Of a stretch of DNA of 10,322 nt, positions 1-5,820 are shown in pieces. The notes beneath the pieces were generated by a model, which saw only the letters and a program-made list of their open reading frames with translations, had not been told where the DNA came from and ran no database searches. Each line of letters starts with the position of its first letter. Within the stretch, counting starts at the first letter, position 1. This DNA comes from an uncultured Ruminococcus sp. (GTDB lineage: Bacteria > Bacillota > Clostridia > Oscillospirales > Ruminococcaceae). The position numbers were made by a program, and so were the translations under genes. The stretch spans positions 1-10,322 of the forward strand of contig UQKC01000070.1 of the NCBI GenBank assembly GCA_900541495.1. The letters run 5' to 3'.

Positions 1-57
1 CATTTCTCAAAATGGCAAAACGAACGCTTCGCTTTAATCAGCTTTTTCCTAAAAAAT

Positions 58-81
58 AAACGGTTACAGTTGTAACCGTTT
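58..81. repeat. Perfect 10-bp inverted repeat, possible bidirectional terminator
   Basis: AAACGGTTAC (58-67) pairs perfectly with GTAACCGTTT (72-81) around a 4-nt loop. On the plus strand a broken T-rich stretch follows. On the minus strand TTTATTTTTT follows, so it could end transcription arriving from either side. It also overlaps the TGTAAC box at 71-87 and contains that half-site inverted (GTTACA, 63-68), so it may instead be part of a protein-binding site. Confidence 0.5.
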
Positions 82-87
82 TGTAAC
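71..87 (+). promoter_or_regulatory. Candidate WalR (YycF) box 1
   Basis: TGTAAC (71-76), five bases, then TGTAAC (82-87). This exactly matches the WalR consensus TGTWAH-N5-TGTWAH known from Bacillus and Staphylococcus, where WalR controls peptidoglycan hydrolases. It lies about 270 bp upstream of the promoter at 337-364, so it may serve a gene to the left of the window rather than the peptidase. Other PhoB/OmpR-family regulators bind similar direct repeats, so the regulator's identity is inferred. Confidence 0.5.
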
Positions 88-163
88 TTTTAAAAAAATG
101 ACGTATCTGCGCGGCTTGTGGCAAAATTTGTGAGTTTTTGAGAAAATAGGACAAATTTTTCGT

Positions 164-247
164 AATCGTTTTTGAAAGAGTTTCCTTAACGGAAAGGGAA
201 TATTTTTTGGCTCATGTAAACGATATATCAAGTTTCCGAAAACGATT
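164..247 (+). repeat. Long imperfect stem-loop of unknown role
   Basis: Bases 164-177 pair with 233-247: nine perfect pairs outward, a T-G wobble at 173/238, a bulged C at 237, then GAAA with TTTC. A smaller hairpin (TTTCC 181-185 with GGAAA 191-195) sits inside. The wobble pairs only in plus-strand RNA, which weakly suggests a plus-strand transcript. No clear promoter is seen just upstream, and no known RNA family is recognised. Confidence 0.35.
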
Positions 248-336
248 TTGATTCGTGATTTTGCTTAAAATGCACAAATAATGGGGAATAAAACTGTTAA
301 AAAAGCAGAATAAATGTTACTATTTTTCGATTTCCC

Positions 337-364
337 TTGAATTTCTCGGAAAAAATCGTATAAT
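337..364 (+). promoter_or_regulatory. Sigma-A promoter for the M23 peptidase gene
   Basis: TTGAAT (337-342) is followed by 16 bp and a perfect TATAAT (359-364). Transcription would start near 371, giving a leader of about 105 nt. The second TGTAAC direct repeat begins about 10 bp after the -10 element, covering the expected start site. Against this promoter a WalR-type regulator would more likely repress than activate. Confidence 0.7.
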
Positions 365-373
365 AAGTATTGG

Positions 374-390
374 TGTAACTGAATTGTAAC
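374..390 (+). promoter_or_regulatory. Candidate WalR (YycF) box 2
   Basis: TGTAAC (374-379), N5, TGTAAC (385-390) is a second exact match to TGTWAH-N5-TGTWAH, in the same orientation as the first. It lies about 85 bp before the start codon of a peptidoglycan hydrolase, the class of gene WalR controls in other Firmicutes. It could block the promoter at 337-364. Alternatively it could activate a weaker downstream promoter, for example with a -10 at about 422-427 (TTATAC) or 434-439 (TATAAC), neither of which has a good -35. Confidence 0.6.
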
Positions 391-475
391 TAATTCGACC
401 GTAAATTTATAGGAAATTACATTATACGATATATATAACTTCGGTCAATGACCGATAAAGAAAGGAGATGTTCCG

Positions 476-2359
476 ATGAAAAGCAGAAACGGTGAAAACG
501 GCAAGCAGAATAACTGCGTTGACTTCGTGCCGCCGATTTCTATAAACGAGAGCAAAGATAAATTGGAAAAGCTCGAAGGTGCTGTCATAAATACGGGAGC
601 ACTCATTGCATATACTTTTTCATACGGTGCGTCAAAGGCTGCGCAGTACATTGCGTACATCGCAAGCCGAATCAGAAATGCTGTAAAGCCCACACATCAT
701 AAGGTCGCAAACGCTGTGAAGTCAACGATTCGCAAGATCGCGGAGGCTTCTGCCAAGACCGCAGCCAAGGTGAGCGGCGGCTTCAGAGAATTTGCGGAAA
801 ATGTTAAGGCAAACGGCTTCGCTTCTGCAGTAAAGTCAATGGCTTCAAATGCCGTTCAGACTGCTAAGCGCGAAAAGAACGTTTTCAAGACCGCTGTGAA
901 CTATGTTTTCCCAACTGCTTCGGCCGCACTGCTTATCGCAGTTGTTTGCAGCACAGCTTCAACAAGCTATGGCATCGCAGTTGAATGTAACGGAACAGAG
1001 CTTGGTGTTGTTTCCGCTGAATCGGTCGTAACGGATGCACAGCAGTCCATTTCCGATAAGAATGTTTATTATTCCACCGATGATACAGCTCTCGTAAGCA
1101 CAAATCTTTCGATAAAACCGCTCAACTCTATGGACGAAGTTATCGATGAGATGGAGCTTATCGAAAAGATGCAGGAACAGCTCGATATCACACTTCCTGT
1201 CGAAGATCAGAGCGAAGAACAGCAGGCTGCACCTGCTTCACTCGAAGAAGAGGCAGAAGAAGCAACTTCCGCGCTTTCTTCCGATGAACTCGATGGTAAG
1301 GTAAGAGCTTACTCCGTTATGATAAACGGCAGCTTCTATGCCGCTGTTGAAGCAACGGACGAGATCGAAGCTTACATCGAATCCATAAAAGAACCTTATA
1401 TGAACGACCCCGATGTTGTTTCCGTCGGCTTTGACAAGTCGGTTGAATATACATACGAACAGTTCGTTTATCCTACCGAGATAGTTTCTCAGCAGGAAGT
1501 TATCGACAAGCTCAGCTCTATCGCAGCTGAACCTGTTTATTACGAAGTCCAGAATGGTGATAATCCCTGGAACATCGCATCGCACAACAGCATCTCGCTC
1601 GATGAGCTCCTTGCTTGTCCTGCAGTATATGAGGGCGATGAGATCGATGATATCACTTCCTACTGTCCTGTAGGTGCAGTTATCACACTCTCCGCTGAAG
1701 TTCCTTACCTCCAGACTCTTGTTACAAAGAACGAAACCTATGACGTTCCTATCGATTATGAGATCGTCAGAACAGAGGACGAAAACCTCTATAAGGGCGA
1801 AGAAAAGGTCGATGTTGCGGGTGTTGAGGGCGAAGCAGAAGTTACAGCACTTGTTACATACAAGAACGGTATGATAATCTCGAGAAACGAGCAGAGCCGT
1901 GTTGTTCTCTCCGAACCCGTTACAAAGGAAGTAAGAGTCGGAACAAGACCTACCACCACCGCAGTAAGCACAGGCAGCGGCGGCTCGGGCGATTATTTCT
2001 GGCCCGTTGACGGCGGTTACATCTCCGCTTATATGGGCGACGGCAGAGGTCATAAGGGTCTTGACATCGCAGCTCCTTACGGCACACCTATTTACGCAGC
2101 TGCTTCGGGTACAGTTACAAGAGCCGCAAACAAGTATGACGGCTACGGCAACAGCGTAATGGTAGCAAACGATGACGGCAATGTTACAATGTACGGTCAC
2201 ATGAGCAGCATCGCTATCAGCTACGGCGACTATGTTGTAAAGGGACAGCTCCTCGGATATGTTGGTTCGACCGGTTACGCAACAGGTAACCACCTCCACT
2301 TTGAGGTTCGTTCAAACGGTTATTACCTTGATCCTTTGGATTACGTTTCACAGTATTAA
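476..2359 (+). CDS. Membrane-anchored M23 peptidase with LysM-like and G5 domains
   Basis: Predicted zinc metallopeptidase that cuts peptide cross-links in peptidoglycan outside the membrane. Residues 1-138 are an Ala/Lys-rich, probably helical cytoplasmic region. One hydrophobic helix spans about 139-162. Two short similar modules follow at about 165-195 and 277-310, separated by an acidic stretch (about 240-270). A LysM-like wall-binding domain is at about 354-406, a G5-like domain at about 410-492, a Gly/Ser linker at 499-505, and the M23 domain at about 508-620. Zinc ligands are visible as HKGLD (H526, D530) and HLHFE (H606, H608), with the further active-site His in YGHMSS (H575), so the enzyme should be active. 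The ATG is set by AAAGGAG (461-467) eight bases upstream. It is a single-gene unit with its own promoter, possible WalR boxes and a terminator. The long cytoplasmic tail is unusual for the family. Family assignment is firm; the exact bond cut is not known. Confidence 0.93.
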   Translation: MKSRNGENGKQNNCVDFVPPISINESKDKLEKLEGAVINTGALIAYTFSYGASKAAQYIAYIASRIRNAVKPTHHKVANAVKSTIRKIAEASAKTAAKVSGGFREFAENVKANGFASAVKSMASNAVQTAKREKNVFKTAVNYVFPTASAALLIAVVCSTASTSYGIAVECNGTELGVVSAESVVTDAQQSISDKNVYYSTDDTALVSTNLSIKPLNSMDEVIDEMELIEKMQEQLDITLPVEDQSEEQQAAPASLEEEAEEATSALSSDELDGKVRAYSVMINGSFYAAVEATDEIEAYIESIKEPYMNDPDVVSVGFDKSVEYTYEQFVYPTEIVSQQEVIDKLSSIAAEPVYYEVQNGDNPWNIASHNSISLDELLACPAVYEGDEIDDITSYCPVGAVITLSAEVPYLQTLVTKNETYDVPIDYEIVRTEDENLYKGEEKVDVAGVEGEAEVTALVTYKNGMIISRNEQSRVVLSEPVTKEVRVGTRPTTTAVSTGSGGSGDYFWPVDGGYISAYMGDGRGHKGLDIAAPYGTPIYAAASGTVTRAANKYDGYGNSVMVANDDGNVTMYGHMSSIAISYGDYVVKGQLLGYVGSTGYATGNHLHFEVRSNGYYLDPLDYVSQY

Positions 2360-2364
2360 AAATC

Positions 2365-2401
2365 AATGCACACAATTCCGAAAGAGTTGTGTGCATTTTT
2401 T
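2365..2401. terminator. Bidirectional rho-independent terminator between convergent genes
   Basis: AATGCACACAA (2365-2375) pairs with TTGTGTGCATT (2387-2397), an 11-bp stem that can extend three more pairs inward. Six T residues (2396-2401) follow on the plus strand. On the minus strand the hairpin is followed by TGATTTTT. It lies between the stop of the peptidase gene (2359) and the stop of the minus-strand lipoprotein gene (2403), so it should serve both. Confidence 0.9.
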
Positions 2402-2402
2402 A

Positions 2403-2993
2403 TTATTCGGTCATCTGTGTTTCGACGGTACTTTCAGCCGATGCTTCGGGTGTTTGCTCGGTAAGTCCGCAGAATGATGAAATGTTTACGGTTATCCCGT
2501 CAGAGAATGTGAGCAAAGTTGGGAGCATAGTTCCTTTATCAAACGCTAAGGTGAAGTCTGCGCCGTTGTAAACAGCAGCTTCGCCGTCATCGAAAAGCTC
2601 CATATCGTGCAGTGCGGCGCAGGAATCGAATGCATCGAAAATGCGCTTGAACATTGCGGCTTCGTTGAGCTTGCCGCTTTCTATCTCAAGTGTAAGACTG
2701 CCGAGCGAAGCGGTCGTGCTGCCCTCGTTATACTTGATGTTGAGCCCTTTCATCGTTTCGGGAGAGGTGATGTTCATCTCCCAAATTCCCGTGCCGTAAC
2801 GGGTGATATCGCCCGAAACGTCCATTTTGCTGTCGCGGTCGTCTGCGAACGCCGTCAACTCAAATGTGCAGGAAAAAGGCTGGTCAAGCTTCGGCTGGCG
2901 TGGGATAATGGTATCTTTAATAGATTTACAACCCGTAAAAAGTATGATTGAAAATACGAGAAGTAATACAGAATTTTTGATCTGTGATGACAT
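2403..2993 (-). CDS. Small lipoprotein, LolA-like candidate
   Basis: A 196-residue predicted lipoprotein. The N-terminus has a short charged segment, a hydrophobic stretch (about 9-20) and a lipobox LFTGC with the lipidated Cys at 22, so it should be anchored on the outer face of the membrane. Residues about 35-175 alternate polar and hydrophobic in a way that suggests a beta-rich fold. The C-terminal 20 residues are Thr/Ser/Glu-rich. I do not recognise the family firmly. The position beside acpS and nnr recalls the LolA-like lipoprotein YdcC next to acpS in Bacillus, so a similar role in envelope lipid or lipoprotein handling is a guess. The ATG is set by GGAGGG (3007-3002) eight bases upstream, but that SD lies inside a strong hairpin. 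It is the last gene of the minus-strand cluster. Confidence 0.8.
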   Translation of the reverse strand: MSSQIKNSVLLLVFSIILFTGCKSIKDTIIPRQPKLDQPFSCTFELTAFADDRDSKMDVSGDITRYGTGIWEMNITSPETMKGLNIKYNEGSTTASLGSLTLEIESGKLNEAAMFKRIFDAFDSCAALHDMELFDDGEAAVYNGADFTLAFDKGTMLPTLLTFSDGITVNISSFCGLTEQTPEASAESTVETQMTE

Positions 2994-3031
2994 AAATAAA
3001 ACCCTCCGTTCGATTTTGGAACAGAGGGTTT
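2994..3031 (-). terminator. Terminator-like hairpin whose 3' arm contains the lipoprotein SD
   Basis: In minus-strand RNA, bases 3031-3019 pair with 3011-2999 over 13 bp around a 7-nt loop, followed by UUUUAUUU and then the lipoprotein ATG. The pair 3007/3023 is G-U in minus-strand RNA but C-A in plus-strand RNA, so the fold favours the minus transcript. It lies directly after nnr (stop at 3050) and can end that transcript. If read through, its 3' arm hides the GGAGGG ribosome binding site (3007-3002). Confidence 0.75.
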
Positions 3032-3049
3032 ATTTTTACTAATGGTATC

Positions 3050-4588
3050 CTATCTGTTCCAAGCTTTGAACACATAGGGAAGCTCGTCTATGACATCGCG
3101 AGGCAGCATTCCTGCTTCGGAAAGGCTGTCACGGGCAAGGTCTGCCGCTTTGCCGTGGACGAGAACTCCTGCCGAAGCTGCATCGGACGGAGCAAGTCCC
3201 TGCGCCGCGAATGCGCCGATGATGCCCGTGAGAACATCACCGCTGCCGCCCTTGGCTAGACCGGGATTGCCTGCTTTGCAGATGAAAAGCTTTCCGCCGC
3301 CTGCGATATAGGTAGGAACGCCCTTTGCGGCAACGACAACATCAAACTCGCGCGCAAGCTTCACAGCCATTGTGAGCCTGTCGGGGTAGTCTGTGTCGAA
3401 AGCGGCAGCGTAAAGGCGTTTCAGCTCGCCGTAATGCGGAGTGAGGATAAGCCTGCCCTTTGTGTTTCTGATAATATCTATGCAGGAACATACGCAGTTT
3501 ATGCCGTCAGCATCAATTATTACGGGACAATCGGTATTTTCGATGATAGTTTTGACGATCTCTTCGGTGTCCTTGGTGTGGGACAAGCCGCTGCCAACGG
3601 AAACGGCGGTGGCATTTTTCAGCTCATTTATAAGAACATTTGCCGACTTTGCCGAAACAGAGCCGTCCCTTGCGGCATCAAGGGGGAGAAACGTTGCTTC
3701 AAACACGAACGGTGCAAGTCGGTCGGTGACTTCGTTCGTTGATGCAAGTGTGACGCGTCCAACACCGCTTCGCAGGGCGGAGAGCGTTGACATCTGAGCT
3801 GCGCCGCTCATTCTTTTGCAGCCTGAAACATTGAAAAGGTGTCCGAACTGTTTTTTATAGCAGTTTTCCGAGCGTTTGGGGAAAAGCGCCTTCACATATT
3901 CTTCGTCAAGCTCCTGCGCAACATAGGGAACGGACGCGAAACATTCCTCGGTGAAGCCTATATCTGCGACGGTTATTTCGCCGCAGAGCGAATGGAGCGG
4001 TTCGGAGAGCATACCCGTTTTTATACAGCCGAATGTTATAGTATAGTCGCAGTTGAAAACATCGTCCTCGGCTTCGCCCGTAAGGCAGTTGCCGCCCGAG
4101 GGGGTATCCAAAGCAACTATCGGCTTTTTGCAGCGCTTTGCAAAGCTGAAGCAAGCCTTTATTTCGGGCGGAAGTTCACCATGAAATCCCGTGCCGTAGA
4201 CAGCATCAACAATGAGCGAGCAGGACGAGAACAGCGAGAAGACTTTGTCGATATTATCGTTGAGGGTAAGGACTTCAATGCCGCATTCGCCGAGCTGACA
4301 GTATTCATAGCCTGCAAGCTCGGTCGCAGGGTCGCCGCTCGTGAGGACGACATAGACGGTCATTCCGATGTCAAAGAGGTTCTTCGCCAGCACGAAGCCG
4401 TCGCCGCCGTTGTTGCCTTTTCCGCAGAGTATCATAATGCCGCCCGAGAGGTCATATTTCGATGAAAGCTTACATACAAGCTCGGCTGCGGCTGCGCCTG
4501 CGTTTTCCATAAGCTCGCGGTAGGAAACGCCGTGGGCATCGGAGTAACGCTCTATCTCTTTCATTTGCTGTGGTGTTGCATAGTACAT
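3050..4588 (-). CDS. nnr: Bifunctional NAD(P)HX epimerase/dehydratase
   Basis: Cytosolic repair enzyme for hydrated, inactive NAD(P)H. The N-terminal YjeF_N domain (about 1-220) epimerises R- and S-NAD(P)HX, and the C-terminal carbohydrate-kinase-like domain (about 235-510) dehydrates S-NAD(P)HX, using ADP in bacteria. Visible motifs are GKGNNGGDG (56-64), IVDAVYGTG with D128, DTPSG (161-165), GSGL (332-335), the DADGIN stretch (359-364), LTPHYGE (382-388), AAKG (420-423) and the nucleotide-binding GGSGDVLTG (447-455), whose D451 is the expected catalytic base. The length of 512 matches the usual fused enzyme of about 500 residues. Nothing key is missing. The ATG is set by AAAGGAG (4602-4596) seven bases upstream. 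It lies downstream of the AcpS-like gene, a common order in Firmicutes, but a terminator-like hairpin separates the two. Confidence 0.95.
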   Translation of the reverse strand: MYYATPQQMKEIERYSDAHGVSYRELMENAGAAAAELVCKLSSKYDLSGGIMILCGKGNNGGDGFVLAKNLFDIGMTVYVVLTSGDPATELAGYEYCQLGECGIEVLTLNDNIDKVFSLFSSCSLIVDAVYGTGFHGELPPEIKACFSFAKRCKKPIVALDTPSGGNCLTGEAEDDVFNCDYTITFGCIKTGMLSEPLHSLCGEITVADIGFTEECFASVPYVAQELDEEYVKALFPKRSENCYKKQFGHLFNVSGCKRMSGAAQMSTLSALRSGVGRVTLASTNEVTDRLAPFVFEATFLPLDAARDGSVSAKSANVLINELKNATAVSVGSGLSHTKDTEEIVKTIIENTDCPVIIDADGINCVCSCIDIIRNTKGRLILTPHYGELKRLYAAAFDTDYPDRLTMAVKLAREFDVVVAAKGVPTYIAGGGKLFICKAGNPGLAKGGSGDVLTGIIGAFAAQGLAPSDAASAGVLVHGKAADLARDSLSEAGMLPRDVIDELPYVFKAWNR

Positions 4589-4604
4589 TTTATCGCTCCT
4601 TTAC

Positions 4605-4635
4605 AAAAACAGCCGTACAGATGGTCTGCACGGCT
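4605..4635 (-). terminator. Hairpin terminator or attenuator between the AcpS-like gene and nnr
   Basis: In minus-strand RNA, 4635-4625 pairs with 4621-4611 over 11 bp around a 3-nt loop, then G and UUUUU (4609-4605). The pair 4617/4629 is a wobble in minus-strand RNA but an A-C mismatch in plus-strand RNA, so the fold is directional. It starts six bases after the stop of the AcpS-like gene, and its U-tract ends three bases before the nnr SD (4602-4596). nnr therefore depends on read-through, RNA processing or an unseen promoter. Confidence 0.8.
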
Positions 4636-4640
4636 CAATG

Positions 4641-5000
4641 TTAGAACTCGATCAATATCGTTCCCATTGCAATTGCCTTGGAATGTGAGCAGGAAACGCT
4701 TATCTTCATTTTGGTGGAAATAAGTCTTTTCTTTGCTTCGCCCGAAAGGCTTACGTAATAAGTTCCCGAATAGTCGGTGAGGACGGAGATCTCCTGGATG
4801 CTGCACCCTCTGAAACGCGCGCCGATAGCTTTTTTCATTGCGATCTTCGCGCAGTACATTTCAGCCATGATGTTCGGGGAGAAATTTTTCTCCATAATGA
4901 ATTTCATTTCCTGCGGAGAATAGACCCTTGAAATGAATTTTGGTTTCTTTACAAGCTCTCTCATGTGTGGCATATCAGCATGGTAGCTTTCTATTATCAT
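4641..5000 (-). CDS. acpS: Divergent AcpS-like 4'-phosphopantetheinyl transferase
   Basis: Typical AcpS moves phosphopantetheine from CoA to a Ser of acyl-carrier protein. This 119-residue protein has the usual AcpS length and recognisable blocks: FISRVYSPQE (22-31, compare F-x-x-R-V/I-x-T/S-xx-E), AEMYCAKIAMKKAIG (46-60) and VSCSHSKAIA (102-111), with a final LIEF. Two key places differ. The Mg-binding Glu of the KEA motif is Ile here (K52-I53-A54), and the N-terminal GxGxD block is replaced by ESYHAD with Asp at 9 instead of about 8. ATC is not one base change from a Glu codon, so a single-base error does not explain it. Start ATG with AAGGAG (5014-5009) eight bases upstream. The position just before nnr supports acpS ancestry. 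Activity is uncertain; a variant metal site or an inactive relative are both possible. Confidence 0.75.
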   Translation of the reverse strand: MIIESYHADMPHMRELVKKPKFISRVYSPQEMKFIMEKNFSPNIMAEMYCAKIAMKKAIGARFRGCSIQEISVLTDYSGTYYVSLSGEAKKRLISTKMKISVSCSHSKAIAMGTILIEF

Positions 5001-5045
5001 AAAATTATCTCCTTAGACCGATCACCGCATATTTTGGGGGCAAGA

Positions 5046-5570
5046 TCAGTTGTTGTATTTTCTTTCGTATTCGACCTTGACGGTGCGGGGGAGAAACGGG
5101 GTGATGGCTTCAATAGTGCGCTCGGTCGGGGTGAAAACAAGTCTTACTTTTCCGAATGAATCGTGCATAAAGTCGATGTAGTAGTCCTCGGCTTCCTCGT
5201 CTGCGATGCCGCTTGCTTCGACAATGGTTATGCCCGAAACGGCAGGCGCATCGGCAAGCTTTCCGAAAGCCTCAAACTTGGATGGCTTGGCGGTGATAAG
5301 GCGCTTTCTCTTGCGCTGTGCGATTATCTTGTCGATATCGATCTCACCGTTGGTCACAATGTACTCATATTCGGCGTCAAGACCCGTGATAAGGTAAAAG
5401 CCGGCGTAGATTGCGGCAAAAATGAGAAGTATCGCCAAAATTATACCGAGCAGTGCAAGGTAAAGGCAGAACGCGGAAACGATTATCACTCCGAAGACGA
5501 TAAGTATCTTCAAAGCGAGTGTTTTTCCGTTTGCAGGTTTTTTTACAAGCTGTTCAACAAAAACGTCCAT
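5046..5570 (-). CDS. Two-helix membrane protein of unknown function
   Basis: A 174-residue protein with two close hydrophobic helices (about 18-40 and 42-62) and a soluble C-terminal part (about 66-174) rich in charged residues and beta-strand-like segments, including a basic patch QRKRKR (85-90). This arrangement recalls small bacterial PH-like membrane proteins. I tentatively link it to an uncharacterised clostridial DUF family (possibly DUF6106), without a search. No enzyme motif is seen. ATG 5570 is the only start that fits, because in-frame stops lie at 5591-5589 and 5585-5583 and no earlier start follows them. The nearest good SD is AAAGGAG at 5610-5604, 33 bases away and separated by a hairpin. 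It is the first gene of the minus-strand cluster, 45 bases before the AcpS-like gene and probably co-transcribed with it. Confidence 0.75.
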   Translation of the reverse strand: MDVFVEQLVKKPANGKTLALKILIVFGVIIVSAFCLYLALLGIILAILLIFAAIYAGFYLITGLDAEYEYIVTNGEIDIDKIIAQRKRKRLITAKPSKFEAFGKLADAPAVSGITIVEASGIADEEAEDYYIDFMHDSFGKVRLVFTPTERTIEAITPFLPRTVKVEYERKYNN

Positions 5571-5610
5571 AAAATAAAATGCCTAAGGTCAGTTCCTTGG
5601 CAGCTCCTTT
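5571..5610 (-). promoter_or_regulatory. Split ribosome binding site bridged by a hairpin
   Basis: On the minus strand AAAGGAG (5610-5604) is followed by GCCAAGG (5601-5595), a 6-nt loop, CCTTAGGC (5588-5581, one bulged A), then ATTTTATTTT and the ATG at 5570. Folding the hairpin cuts the SD-to-start distance from 33 nt to about 12 nt of unpaired sequence, which would make it usable. The hairpin plus T-rich tail could also be a leader attenuator. A weaker local AGG (5584-5582) is the other possible SD. Confidence 0.6.
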
Positions 5611-5685
5611 CCGATAAAACGATATTATCCCGTCAGTTTATGACACAAACCGACAAAATAACGCTTCGAGTTAGATTCTTTATAC

Positions 5686-5714
5686 ATTATAACATAGAAA
5701 TTATTTATTTTCAA
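5686..5714 (-). promoter_or_regulatory. Sigma-A promoter for the minus-strand cluster
   Basis: On the minus strand TTGAAA (5714-5709) is followed by 17 bp and TATAAT (5691-5686), with TG one base before the -10 (an extended -10). Transcription would start near 5679, leaving a leader of about 110 nt before the ATG at 5570. It lies back to back with the plus-strand pheS promoter, with 10 bp between the two -35 elements. Confidence 0.85.
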
Positions 5715-5724
5715 GTAAAAATGC

Positions 5725-5753
5725 TTGCAATTTTTGAAATAATGTTATATAAT
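5725..5753 (+). promoter_or_regulatory. Sigma-A promoter for the pheS T-box leader
   Basis: TTGCAA (5725-5730), 17 bp, then TATAAT (5748-5753). Transcription would start near 5760, giving a leader of about 348 nt before the pheS ATG. That length fits a T-box leader. Confidence 0.8.
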
Positions 5754-5820
5754 AAAAGAGCTGACAGTAAATTTTCTTTGTCGGCGTTGGTTTAAAAACA
5801 ACATCTGTATAAAAACACGT

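Larger units (their letters stand above)
1..475. other. Non-coding region upstream of the M23 peptidase gene
   Basis: No credible gene is seen on either strand in these 475 bases, which are clearly AT-rich compared with the genes. The region holds a perfect inverted repeat (58-81), two TGTAAC-N5-TGTAAC boxes (71-87, 374-390), a long imperfect stem-loop (164-247), single TGTWAH-like half-sites at 215-220, 295-300 and 315-320, and a promoter (337-364). A small 6-bp hairpin (441-455) lies just before the ribosome binding site of the downstream gene. The left end could belong to the control region of a gene outside the window. Confidence 0.7.

Noticed and set aside
1..60. Start of a leftward gene at the window edge (CAT at 1-3)
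   Set aside because: A minus-strand ATG is present, but no SD lies at a proper distance and no coding sequence can be seen.
371..475. c-di-AMP (ydaO) riboswitch before the hydrolase gene
   Set aside because: Such riboswitches often precede wall hydrolase genes, but the leader is only about 105 nt and none of the conserved ydaO blocks are visible.
1238..2299. 353-residue open frame on the minus strand
   Set aside because: It lies wholly antisense to the M23 peptidase gene, has a Cys/Val-rich composition with no recognisable domain, and has no SD. It is a codon-bias shadow.
3839..4465. 208-residue open frame on the plus strand
   Set aside because: It is antisense to nnr, whose motifs are complete, and has no SD or recognisable domain.
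5163..5795. 210-residue open frame on the plus strand
   Set aside because: It runs antisense through the two-helix membrane-protein gene and across both promoters, with a low-complexity product and no SD.
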